Shown here in pieces: positions 8,691 through 15,906 of a DNA stretch of 40,838 nt. Position numbers and translations under genes: made by a program. This DNA comes from Myroides albus. Its GTDB lineage: Bacteria; Bacteroidota; Bacteroidia; Flavobacteriales; Flavobacteriaceae. Numbering within the stretch: the first letter of the stretch is position 1; each line of letters starts with the position of its first letter. The stretch lies in the NCBI RefSeq assembly GCF_009711045.1, contig NZ_WMJX01000017.1, positions 15,458-56,295 of the forward strand, in the 5' to 3' direction. Below the pieces are notes generated by a model. That model was given only the letters and a program-made list of their open reading frames with translations, did no database searches and was not told the DNA's origin.

Positions 8691-9204
8691 ATTGTATAAA
8701 ATCTACTATTATCTTTTGCATTTCATCGATACTAACTACTTTTAAATCGGGATGATTTCTCAGCCAATTCTGATGATCTTCTTTAAGATCTGAAGTGAAA
8801 TCCTTGAAAGAGTTATCTTCGAGTAATAGAGCAATGTCTTTTTGACTTTCAAATTTAGAGTCTAAGAATTTAGCCAGTTTAACTTTACTGAAAAGTTTGA
8901 TTTTGCGCATTTGTTTCTGGAAATATTCCAAGTACTCAGTATTGCCGATAGCTTCTAAGCCAGCTTCTATAATTTCAATTAATTCTAATTCCCATTTGCT
9001 TTCGTGAATAAACTTAGCAAGACCTTGGTCTTTCAATATAGTGTGAAAATAGTCCACACAATAGCTTGTAAACCCGTCAGGATGGAGTTCGTCATCATTG
9101 ACTTCAGATGCTCGTAAATAATTGATAACAGAAATGTTAGAGTTGATTAAATCATTGTTCTCAAAGGAATTTTCTGATATAAGTATGTATTCAAATTCTC
9201 TCAT
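8689..9204 (-). CDS. hypothetical protein, possibly DUF4375/DMP19-like
   Basis: A 171-aa cytoplasmic acidic protein. I choose the ATG at 9204 (MREFEYILIS). A TTG seven codons upstream also extends the frame, but it falls in the T-tail of the upstream gene's terminator. The central part (VDYFHTILKDQGLAKFI, then ELIEIIEAGLEAIGNTEYLEYF) recalls the helical layout of DMP19/DUF4375 proteins, where a short helix precedes an 'eAIG' helix; this match is weak. The protein is rich in Glu and Asp, with no Cys cluster or membrane segment. It lies downstream of the ndpA-like gene, with a terminator between them. Confidence 0.6.
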   Translation of the reverse strand: MREFEYILISENSFENNDLINSNISVINYLRASEVNDDELHPDGFTSYCVDYFHTILKDQGLAKFIHESKWELELIEIIEAGLEAIGNTEYLEYFQKQMRKIKLFSKVKLAKFLDSKFESQKDIALLLEDNSFKDFTSDLKEDHQNWLRNHPDLKVVSIDEMQKIIVDFIQ

Positions 9205-9228
9205 GATATGGTCGGTATTTAACAATAA

Positions 9229-9255
9229 AAGGCTATTCTTTGTGTGAATAGCCTT
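9229..9255 (-). terminator. intrinsic terminator after the NdpA-family gene
   Basis: AAGGCTATTC (9229-9238) pairs perfectly with GAATAGCCTT (9246-9255) around a 7-base loop. Read on the minus strand the stem is followed by TTTTATTG, so it terminates the upstream gene. The hairpin also makes a TTG start at 9225 for the next gene unlikely. Confidence 0.75.
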
Positions 9256-9265
9256 ATGTATATAA

Positions 9266-10330
9266 TTACGCTTTTTGTTCTTTGTTGAAGTAAACTAAGT
9301 AGTAGTACATTTGTTTTTCTTCATCCCATCCTTTTTCGACAAACTTATCTGCACTCTCAGGATTGATAAAGTCAAGCTTGATTTGAATATTCGTATCAAG
9401 ATTAATGATGTTCTTGATTTTCTTGCGAGCATCAGTCACTGCATTATTTGCGATTGGGAAGTTGCTGATGTCTTCAATACTGTATTTTTCTCCTTTATCT
9501 ACTTTGTAGTTTTTAAACTCTGCAGCTAAGTCAGGATTCTCAATTACCTCATTGATGAAGTTTGATTCTTCAAACTCGTCGTTCTTTGCAAAGTAGTTCA
9601 CTGAACGGTTCATGAACATTACTTCTTCTTTTTTATCTTCTGCTGGAAGTACAACTTCTTTAGCGAAATCTTGACAGAACTTCAAGTATTTTTTAGTCAT
9701 GAATGCTTCGTCTTGGAAGATATCTACAGATAAGAAATGCTCTAACCAATAACGTGCATCATATTTGTTGCTGTCAATAGTCAAGATTTTGTATCCTTCT
9801 TCTTTTTTGTAATTGAAGATAATACATCCTTTGTCTAATTTATTTAAGTTAATCCCCTGTTGTAGGATCATTTCTAAATTAGAACCATTTTCTTGGAATT
9901 GTAAGAAGTCAGCTTTAATCTCACTTTTAAATATCCCTATTGCATCAACTACATTGTTGTCTATAGATACATTGGTCAAGTAAGTAACATAAACTTCCCC
10001 ATTTTTAATATGTGGGTGATTTGATTGCTCAAATAAGTGTTTTGTTATTTTCTGAGAAACTTCATGAGATTTAGCACTTGATGGAGCATTGAATAATTCA
10101 CTTGCATAGTTATACATCTCATTAAATTCCAAATCAACATCATGCGCAAATTGATAATAACTCTCCTCTTTTTCTCTAAAAGGTTTGAAGAAATACTCTT
10201 TTAACAAAGGAGCTATTTCATCATTAAGTTTATATGGTTCTTCTGATAAAAAGAAGGCTTCACTTCTACTTTTATTTCCAACTCTATGGATAGAAAGTGT
10301 TTCTATGTGAGCATTAAATAAGTTAATCAT
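9266..10330 (-). CDS. nucleoid-associated protein, NdpA/YejK (NA37) family
   Basis: A 354-aa cytoplasmic protein whose start (INLFNAHIETLSIHRVGNK) and the following EEPYKLNDEIAPLLKEYF segment are typical of the 37-kDa nucleoid-associated family (PF04245). Other family marks are the YVTYLTNVSIDNN strand, the IGIFKSEIK strand and the RYWLEHFLSV segment. Known homologs bind DNA or the nucleoid; their exact role is poorly understood. It lies 64 bp downstream of the pRiA4b-ORF-3-like gene on the same strand and is closed by its own terminator. In other genomes such genes sometimes cluster with defence genes, but nothing here supports that. Confidence 0.85.
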   Translation of the reverse strand: MINLFNAHIETLSIHRVGNKSRSEAFFLSEEPYKLNDEIAPLLKEYFFKPFREKEESYYQFAHDVDLEFNEMYNYASELFNAPSSAKSHEVSQKITKHLFEQSNHPHIKNGEVYVTYLTNVSIDNNVVDAIGIFKSEIKADFLQFQENGSNLEMILQQGINLNKLDKGCIIFNYKKEEGYKILTIDSNKYDARYWLEHFLSVDIFQDEAFMTKKYLKFCQDFAKEVVLPAEDKKEEVMFMNRSVNYFAKNDEFEESNFINEVIENPDLAAEFKNYKVDKGEKYSIEDISNFPIANNAVTDARKKIKNIINLDTNIQIKLDFINPESADKFVEKGWDEEKQMYYYLVYFNKEQKA

Positions 10331-10394
10331 GGCAAATAATAATATAAAAAGGTTATAAATCCCTTATATAAGGTTTAGTTAAATCAAAAGCGGA

Positions 10395-10940
10395 TTAGTT
10401 CCAGTTGTCTTCGTACCCGAAGTCCTCAAAGTTGTCATCTCCGTCGAACATATCGAAATCTTCTTCATCAAAGTCATCGTCAAATTCTCCAAAGATATCA
10501 TCATTCGAAACAGGATTTGCAGTAAATGATTGAGTCGGCATAGAATCAGGTAGTATACCATGAGAGAACAATAATTCAGGGTATGCATTTCCAGGTTCTT
10601 CTTCTTCAATCGCTCCTAACTCTACAAAGAAGGTAAACATATTCAAGAAATCATATACATAGATGATTTTTGTTTGATTCTCACTCAATACGCTATTGAT
10701 TGGAGTAGAACTCATTGTTTTTGCTGAGTGATCTTCTCCTATATCAAATAATGAAATCTCCTCTTCAAGTTGAGTCCATTGATCATCACAGGCGTAAAAT
10801 GAAGCTGCCTCCATTCCGTCAAAACCAAATGCATTTACAATAGCATTGTGTAAATCTTCCAGAGAGTCGTCTTCTAAAATAGCTATATCTCTAAAAATAT
10901 CTTCTTCTGTATCAAGGATTACTCTAAATTTATATACCAT
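10395..10940 (-). CDS. pRiA4b ORF-3-like (IS1096 TnpR-like) protein with acidic tail
   Basis: A 181-aa protein whose N-terminal 125 residues match the plasmid pRiA4b ORF-3 family: YKFRVIL, the DDSLEDLHNAIVNAFGFD segment, ASFYACDDQW, and the later KIIYVYDFLNMFTFFVEL segment. The family is often annotated as an IS1096 passenger protein, but no transposase or terminal repeat is present here, so this is a chromosomal copy of unknown role. The C-terminal 36 residues are extremely acidic, with runs such as FDDDFDEEDFDMFDGDDN. It is first in a probable two-gene unit with the nucleoid-associated protein. Confidence 0.82.
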   Translation of the reverse strand: MVYKFRVILDTEEDIFRDIAILEDDSLEDLHNAIVNAFGFDGMEAASFYACDDQWTQLEEEISLFDIGEDHSAKTMSSTPINSVLSENQTKIIYVYDFLNMFTFFVELGAIEEEEPGNAYPELLFSHGILPDSMPTQSFTANPVSNDDIFGEFDDDFDEEDFDMFDGDDNFEDFGYEDNWN

Positions 10941-10962
10941 AATTGTAATGTGAATTAGATGG

Positions 10963-10970
10963 CAAATTTA
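10963..10970 (-). promoter_or_regulatory. -7 element upstream of the pRiA4b-like gene
   Basis: TAAATTTG on the minus strand fits TAnnTTTG exactly, 23 bp upstream of the start codon. No TTG lies at the right distance upstream, so this is a half-supported promoter. Confidence 0.4.
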
Positions 10971-11079
10971 AACTTATTATTCATTTTTTTAGAATAAAAG
11001 AGTCCCTTTTTCGCTTTGTTTTTTTATGTAATACTCAGGGGTTTGACTTTCAGATTTTTATAAAAATGAGGGGCAATTT

Positions 11080-11108
11080 ACAACTCATCCTTTAAATTCC
11101 ACAACTCA
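11080..11108 (+). promoter_or_regulatory. 21-bp-phased direct repeat, candidate LytTR operator
   Basis: The octamer ACAACTCA occurs at 11080-11087 and again at 11101-11108, start to start exactly 21 bp (two helical turns). The second copy ends 11 bp before the -33 TTG of the promoter of the LytTR operon. LytTR-family regulators are known to bind pairs of short direct repeats with this phasing, so autoregulation by the regulator encoded at 13065-13829 is a reasonable inference. Confidence 0.5.
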
Positions 11109-11119
11109 GTAGTTATGTT

Positions 11120-11150
11120 TTGAGTATCTCTATACTTTAAAGGACATTTG
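11120..11150 (+). promoter_or_regulatory. promoter of the LytTR two-component operon
   Basis: TTG (11120-11122) is followed after 20 bases by GACATTTG (11143-11150), one mismatch from TAnnTTTG. Transcription would start near 11156, leaving a leader of roughly 18 bases before the small ORF at 11174. Confidence 0.5.
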
Positions 11151-11173
11151 TTCTAACAAAAAAATAAATGATT

Positions 11174-11347
11174 ATGAATGTTATAATCTCGTTTACGCTA
11201 TTTTTGATAAATACTATTTGTAGTTTAATAGGAATGTCAATTGATGATGTTAATATACAAGAACAAGTAATTCCCAAAAAGGAAAAGATTGAATGGATTG
11301 TTTATCAAGGAGAAAATAGAAAAGATGGAAGTAGAGAATACAAATAA
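11174..11347 (+). CDS. small single-pass membrane protein upstream of the kinase
   Basis: A 57-codon ORF beginning with ATG. Residues 2-20 (MNVIISFTLFLINTICSL) are strongly hydrophobic and could be a membrane anchor or signal sequence. The rest is charged (IQEQVIPKKEKIEWIVYQ, then ENRKDGSREYK). It sits just after the predicted transcription start and overlaps the kinase ATG at 11325 by 23 bp in another frame, an arrangement typical of translational coupling. No family is recognised. It may be a real small membrane partner or a leader peptide; a chance ORF cannot be excluded. Confidence 0.5.
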   Translation: MNVIISFTLFLINTICSLIGMSIDDVNIQEQVIPKKEKIEWIVYQGENRKDGSREYK

Positions 11348-12716
11348 GAAGGAGTACAGGGGAAAAGAGTCAGCTAAGCTATTTAAGCTATTTCTGTTAA
11401 CGCTTTTGACCTATGTACTGTTTAAGAAAGTCTTAAAACTATATGGTTTAGATTTTCCAACGTTCATTGGCTATTTGGTGTTCTTTGGTGGCTCTTTTAT
11501 GCTTGTACACTCATTTTTGGTCAAAAAGTTTTACACAGACATAGAGCAACTTCTTAGAGCGGATGAGAAGAATGTGAACAAACTTACTTTGTACTGTGGA
11601 ATTACGCTCTTTGCTGTATTCTTTATGCTGAGTTTTATTATCAAGCTATTTCACCTCCTTTTTATATTAGAAGACCAGCGTATTCAGATAATATTGTTCA
11701 ATGAGCACTTTAGGGCAATATGTAGTTTTAGTTTTTTATTGACTATTGTTTATACTATTTACATTTATACGCGCTTAAATGCTTTAGCGAAGAATCAGCA
11801 AATCGTTGAACAAAAAGTGATTACAGGGAATGTGTCTGCTCAGTTTGAAAGTCTAAAGAATCAGTTAGATCCACATTTCCTTTTTAATAGTTTGAATGTT
11901 TTAGGTGCCTTAATAGAAGAAGATCAGGACAAAGCTATTCTCTTTAATCAATCCCTATCGAGAACTTACCGTTATATACTGGATCAAAAGAACAAAGAAC
12001 TCGTGCCTTTAGAGGAAGAATTGGCCTTTGCAAGAACCTATATTGAGCTGTTGCAAATGCGCTTTGAGGATAGCCTTACTTTTGACTTTCCCGAAAGCGT
12101 TAAGCAAGAAGGGGGAAAGGTGGTGCCTCTGTCTTTGCAGTTATTGTTAGAAAACGTGATAAAACACAATAAGGCTACTTCTGCAAAACCTATTCACATT
12201 ACAATTGTTGAACAAGCTGATGGCTATTTAAAAATTCAGAATAATCTTAGTAAGAAAGAGTTGAGAGAGGGAAGAAAGGGAATCGGATTAGAGAATATTG
12301 CAAGTCGTTATGCTTTACTTACAGCAAAACCAATAAAAGTAGAGGAGTCTTCTGATTTCTTTACAGTACAAATACCTATACTAACCAAAAAAATTGAACA
12401 TATGAGAATTATTGATGTACAAGAAGATGAACAAGATCTACTAATTGAAGCAAAGAAAAAAGTAGCAGAGTACAAGCGTTTTTATTCGCATTTAACTACT
12501 TACCTTTTAGTAAATACTTTCCTGATAATGATGAATATCCTTACTGATGCAACCTTTATGTGGAGTTTGATTCCGTTGTTTGCATGGGGGATTGGTTTGG
12601 GATCACATGCCATGAAAGTATATAATTACAGTTTTTTTTTAGGTAAAGATTGGGAGGATAAAAAGATGAGAGAATATGTTGAAGATCGAAAAAATGATAA
12701 ATCAAATTGGCAGTAG
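11325..12716 (+). CDS. LytS-type sensor histidine kinase with C-terminal 2TM domain
   Basis: A 463-aa membrane kinase from the ATG at 11325, which has AAGGAG upstream; a TTG at 11289 would add 12 residues. Four N-terminal membrane helices span about residues 19-150. A His_kinase domain (PF06580) follows, with LDPHFLFNSLN carrying phospho-acceptor His184, and a HATPase end with LLLENVIKHN and KGIGLENIASRY. The last ~90 residues are a 2TM domain (PF13239-like): KRFYSHLTTYLLVN, then a second helix ending in WGIGLGSHAM, then LGKDWEDKKMREY. The signal is unknown. It overlaps the small ORF upstream and is followed after 2 bp by another two-helix membrane gene and then by the cognate LytTR regulator. 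Confidence 0.92.
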   Translation: MEVENTNKKEYRGKESAKLFKLFLLTLLTYVLFKKVLKLYGLDFPTFIGYLVFFGGSFMLVHSFLVKKFYTDIEQLLRADEKNVNKLTLYCGITLFAVFFMLSFIIKLFHLLFILEDQRIQIILFNEHFRAICSFSFLLTIVYTIYIYTRLNALAKNQQIVEQKVITGNVSAQFESLKNQLDPHFLFNSLNVLGALIEEDQDKAILFNQSLSRTYRYILDQKNKELVPLEEELAFARTYIELLQMRFEDSLTFDFPESVKQEGGKVVPLSLQLLLENVIKHNKATSAKPIHITIVEQADGYLKIQNNLSKKELREGRKGIGLENIASRYALLTAKPIKVEESSDFFTVQIPILTKKIEHMRIIDVQEDEQDLLIEAKKKVAEYKRFYSHLTTYLLVNTFLIMMNILTDATFMWSLIPLFAWGIGLGSHAMKVYNYSFFLGKDWEDKKMREYVEDRKNDKSNWQ

Positions 12717-12718
12717 TT

Positions 12719-13078
12719 ATGAAAAAGGAACTGTCAACTAAGGTTAGTGAAAAGTATAAAGCTTATCGTTTTAGTTATACTAATAGGACTGTATATCTCG
12801 TATTGCAATTTGTACTTTTTGCAATTGTCCTCTTGTTTACAAAATACCTTGAACATTTGGAAATAGAAGATGTTAGGATTGTGTTTTTAAACAATGACGA
12901 AAAGCTGCAAATTGTCTTTTTTGCTATTTGGTTTGCGGTAATTACAATTAAACTAATCTTGCATTTTGCTGATTATATCCCCCTTTTAGATCGCTGGATA
13001 AATAGAGTAGAGAGAAGGGAAATGGATAGAATAAAGAATACATACGAATATCAAGTTAATCGATATGACAGGAATTAA
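12719..13078 (+). CDS. two-helix membrane protein between kinase and regulator
   Basis: A 119-aa protein from the ATG at 12719, two bases after the kinase stop. An upstream TTG at 12707 lies inside the kinase gene and is rejected. Two hydrophobic helices (VYLVLQFVLFAIVLLFTKYL and a later LQIVFFAIWFAVITIKLIL) are separated by an acidic loop, with a charged tail full of Arg and Glu. It does not show the 2TM-domain signature seen in the kinase. Its last 14 bp overlap the regulator start. Conserved position between kinase and LytTR regulator suggests a role in signalling, but I cannot name one. Confidence 0.8.
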   Translation: MKKELSTKVSEKYKAYRFSYTNRTVYLVLQFVLFAIVLLFTKYLEHLEIEDVRIVFLNNDEKLQIVFFAIWFAVITIKLILHFADYIPLLDRWINRVERREMDRIKNTYEYQVNRYDRN

Positions 13079-13829
13079 TATAGTGATTATAGAAGATGAA
13101 AAGCCCGCTGCAAGGTCGTTAGAGCGCAAGTTAGAGAAGTTAGGTTATTTTCCAAATGCGAAATTGACTAATGTAGAAGAGGCTATAGAATGGTTTGGTT
13201 CTAACAAAGAACCAGACCTCATCTTTTTAGATATACAGCTGTCAGATGGTTTGTCATTTGAGATTTTTGAACAAGTCAAAGTGAATAGTGCTATTATTTT
13301 TACTACAGCTTATGATGAATATGCTTTGAGAGCTTTTAAGTTGAATAGTATTGATTATTTGCTAAAACCTATCCAAGCAGATGAATTAGAGCAAGCCATT
13401 CAAAAGTTCAAAAATAATAAACAAGCGATTTTTGGATTTAATGAACAACTCTCCATGTTCACCCAGTTTCTCTCCAATAATGTGATCGAGTACAAGGAGC
13501 GCTTTGTTGTGAAGATAGGTATGCAGATTAAAATTATCAGTACTACTGATATTATGTGTTTTTTTAGCGAAAATAAAGCGACTTATATCAAGACCAATGA
13601 GGGAAGAAACTATTTAACAGATTATTCTTTAGAGGAGATTGAGAAGCACTTATCTCCAAATGATTTCTTCCGCATTAATCGAAAGTTCATTATATCATTA
13701 GTGTCAATTCACGAAATCCATGCTTTTTCCAATTCCAGATTAAAGGTAAATTTAAAGAATTTTGATGATGATGATTTAATCGTAAGCCGCGAAAAAGTTA
13801 ATGATTTTAAAAAATGGATAGAAAAGTAG
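13065..13829 (+). CDS. LytTR-family DNA-binding response regulator
   Basis: A 254-aa cytoplasmic regulator. The receiver domain has the acidic pair Glu10-Asp11, phospho-acceptor Asp56 in FLDIQLSDG, the TTAYDEYALRAF switch segment and the conserved YLLKP Lys. The C-terminal LytTR domain (about 145-250) shows VVKIGMQIKII, MCFFSENKATYIKT, the SLEEIEKHL and FFRINRKFIIS segments, and SRLKVNL. It is the partner of the kinase at 11325-12716, with which it shares an operon. The phased repeat at 11080-11108 is a plausible binding site. The ATG overlaps the previous gene by 14 bp. Confidence 0.95.
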   Translation: MTGINIVIIEDEKPAARSLERKLEKLGYFPNAKLTNVEEAIEWFGSNKEPDLIFLDIQLSDGLSFEIFEQVKVNSAIIFTTAYDEYALRAFKLNSIDYLLKPIQADELEQAIQKFKNNKQAIFGFNEQLSMFTQFLSNNVIEYKERFVVKIGMQIKIISTTDIMCFFSENKATYIKTNEGRNYLTDYSLEEIEKHLSPNDFFRINRKFIISLVSIHEIHAFSNSRLKVNLKNFDDDDLIVSREKVNDFKKWIEK

Positions 13830-13883
13830 TATAATCTCTAAAAACTTCTTTAATTTAGGATTAAATTTTAAATAAGAAAAATA

Positions 13884-15038
13884 ATGAAAAGAATTAGCGT
13901 ATTGCTAGCATCTGCTTTAATATTCGTAGCTTGTAATAAAGCAGGTAATATTTCAGTAGAAGTTGCGAATATTCCTGACGGCTCAAATGTAGAGTTACAA
14001 ACTATTGAAATAGGAGCAGTAGCGCCAACAACAATCTCTAAAGCTGAGGTAAAAGAAGGAAAAGTTGTATTTGAGAATACTTTTAATGACTTAGACGAAG
14101 CTTACATTGTATTTGGAAGTGAAGAAGAACCATTAGGAGCAGTTCCATTTGTTGGAGAAAAAGGGGATATTAAAATTTTCTATGACAAAGAGGAGTTAAC
14201 GAAGATAAAAGTAGAAGGTACGGAAGCAAATAATAAGTTGCAAGAGTTACAATCTAATATGATTCCAAAGATAGATGAGCTTAAAGCTTTCTTGAATGAC
14301 AACGGTCTTGCTTTGATGATGCCAGTTGATGAAAATGATCAAGAAGCTGTAAAAAATCGCGCAGCTGTTGAGCAAAAGTATGAAGCAATGGTTCAGGAGT
14401 TAGAAAACTATCCTGCTAACTTTAAAGAGAAAAATAAAAATACTGCCATTGCATTATTGATTTTATCTAAAGAAGTTCCTACTAAAGGAAAAACAGCTAA
14501 AGAATACCAAGAGGAGTTTGACGCTTTTTCTATTGACTTAAAAAGTACATTATTAGGAAAGAAAACACAAGCTGCTATTAAAACTTTGACTGAGAGCAAA
14601 ACAGCTGTACCTGTAATAGGAGAGAAGATAGGTGATTTTAAAGGAACTACACCTGCAGGTGAAGAGTTGTCTTTATATGACTATATGCAAGGAAAGAAAC
14701 TTATCTTGATTGATGTTTGGGCTGCTTGGTGTGGACCTTGCCGCAAAGAAAATCCTAATCTTGTAAAAGCTTATAAATTATATCACGATAAAGGATTTGA
14801 TATTATCGGTTATTCATTAGATAGAACAAAAGAAGAGTGGGAAGAGGCAATTGCAAAAGATGGCCTAACTTGGACGCAAGTATCTAATATTGCTTATTGG
14901 AATGATCCAATCGTTTCTGCTTACGGGATTCAAGGTATTCCAGCAAGTTACTTAATCGACGGTAATGGTGTCGTGATTGCAACTAACTTGAGAGGTGCTG
15001 CTCTTGAGCAAAAAGTAAAAGAGGTATTAGGACTATAA
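13884..15038 (+). CDS. TlpA-family thioredoxin-fold lipoprotein with DUF4369 domain
   Basis: A 384-aa predicted periplasmic or membrane-anchored thiol oxidoreductase. The signal peptide ends in LIFVAC with Cys17 lipidated. Residues about 20-110 form a DUF4369 domain (VEVANIPDGSNVEL, VVFENTF, EAYIVFG). A helical linker follows, then a thioredoxin domain with DVWAAWCGPCRKENP (CxxC motif WCGPC), GFDIIGYSLD and the cis-Pro segment YGIQGIPASYLID. It lies 54 bp behind the LytTR regulator and may be part of, or read from, that operon. Family members reduce or isomerise envelope disulfides or serve cytochrome maturation; the exact substrate is unknown. A terminator follows. Confidence 0.9.
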   Translation: MKRISVLLASALIFVACNKAGNISVEVANIPDGSNVELQTIEIGAVAPTTISKAEVKEGKVVFENTFNDLDEAYIVFGSEEEPLGAVPFVGEKGDIKIFYDKEELTKIKVEGTEANNKLQELQSNMIPKIDELKAFLNDNGLALMMPVDENDQEAVKNRAAVEQKYEAMVQELENYPANFKEKNKNTAIALLILSKEVPTKGKTAKEYQEEFDAFSIDLKSTLLGKKTQAAIKTLTESKTAVPVIGEKIGDFKGTTPAGEELSLYDYMQGKKLILIDVWAAWCGPCRKENPNLVKAYKLYHDKGFDIIGYSLDRTKEEWEEAIAKDGLTWTQVSNIAYWNDPIVSAYGIQGIPASYLIDGNGVVIATNLRGAALEQKVKEVLGL

Positions 15039-15060
15039 TATACCGCACGATAATAATAAC

Positions 15061-15097
15061 AAAAAGGTTCCTGTAGTAATACTATGGGAACCTTTTT
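15061..15097 (+). terminator. intrinsic terminator after the TlpA-like gene
   Basis: AAAAAGGTTCC (15061-15071) pairs with GGAACCTTTTT (15087-15097), followed by more T residues. It lies 22 bp past the stop and closes the LytTR-TlpA region on the plus strand. Confidence 0.85.
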
Positions 15098-15120
15098 GTT
15101 TTACAAGTGATTATAGGACA

Positions 15121-15160
15121 AAAAGAAACTGCTTAGTATTTACTAAGCAGTTTCTTTTTT
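15121..15160. terminator. second, bidirectional terminator for the LOG-uvrA unit
   Basis: AAAAGAAACTGCTTAGTA (15121-15138) is perfectly complementary to 15141-15158 with a 2-base loop and A/T flanks. It lies just past the stop of the LOG-family gene on the minus strand. Two strong hairpins thus insulate two convergent operons. Confidence 0.85.
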
Positions 15161-15171
15161 GTAATATGATA

Positions 15172-15894
15172 TTAAAAGTTTGGTCTTAAATTATACTTTT
15201 TATAGAAGTTGTCAATTACTTCAATTACTTCATCCGCACTGTCAACTAATTGAATTAAGTCCATATCTTCCGCACAAATGTTATTGTGCTTAGTTAATAA
15301 GGTTTGTTTTATCCAATCAATCAATCCTCCCCAGAACTCAGTTCCAACAAGAACGATAGGGAATTTAGCAATCTTCTTCGTTTGAATTAACGTTACAGCT
15401 TCAAACAACTCATCAAGTGTACCAAAACCACCAGGCATTACTACAAAACCTTGAGAGTACTTAACAAACATTACTTTGCGTACAAAGAAATAGTCAAATT
15501 GTAAGTTTTTATCGTGGTCAATATATGGGTTGAAGTGTTGCTCAAATGGCAATTCGATGTTTAGTCCAACAGAAACACCTTGTCCTAAATGTGCTCCTTT
15601 GTTACCTGCTTCCATAATACCAGGACCACCTCCTGTGATTACGCCATAACCAGCTTTACTAATTTTGAATGCAATTTCCTCAGCTAATTTATAGTAAGGA
15701 TCATCTTTCTTAGTACGCGCTGAACCAAAAATAGATACACTTGGACCGATACGTCCCATGTTCTCGTACCCATTTACAAATTCAGACATAATTTTAAAGA
15801 TTCCCCAAGAATCATTTGTCTTTATTTCATTCCAAGATCTTTGTTTGAACTTGTCTTGAATTTTAGCCTCTTCACTTTCAAAAATTTCTTTCAT
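15172..15894 (-). CDS. LOG family (Rossmann-fold nucleotide) protein
   Basis: A 240-aa protein of the LOG / 'lysine decarboxylase-like' family (TIGR00730 type). The diagnostic motifs are GGGPGIMEAGNKGA around residue 80 and PGGFGTLDE around 142, the nucleotide-binding and catalytic segments. Known relatives hydrolyse nucleoside 5'-monophosphates to base and ribose-5-phosphate (PpnN/LOG); older 'lysine decarboxylase' labels are misleading. It is 12 bp downstream of uvrA on the same strand, and the pair ends at a strong terminator. A link to DNA repair is only contextual. Confidence 0.9.
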   Translation of the reverse strand: MKEIFESEEAKIQDKFKQRSWNEIKTNDSWGIFKIMSEFVNGYENMGRIGPSVSIFGSARTKKDDPYYKLAEEIAFKISKAGYGVITGGGPGIMEAGNKGAHLGQGVSVGLNIELPFEQHFNPYIDHDKNLQFDYFFVRKVMFVKYSQGFVVMPGGFGTLDELFEAVTLIQTKKIAKFPIVLVGTEFWGGLIDWIKQTLLTKHNNICAEDMDLIQLVDSADEVIEVIDNFYKKYNLRPNF

Positions 15895-15906
15895 ATCATC
15901 TAATCT

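Noticed and set aside
10395..10940. Insertion sequence suggested by the 'IS1096 TnpR-like' name of the pRiA4b-type gene
   Set aside because: No transposase, terminal inverted repeats or target duplications were seen around it.
11289..11324. Kinase start at the upstream TTG
   Set aside because: The ATG at 11325 has an AAGGAG upstream and begins a sensible N-terminus; the TTG extension overlaps the small ORF more deeply without gain.
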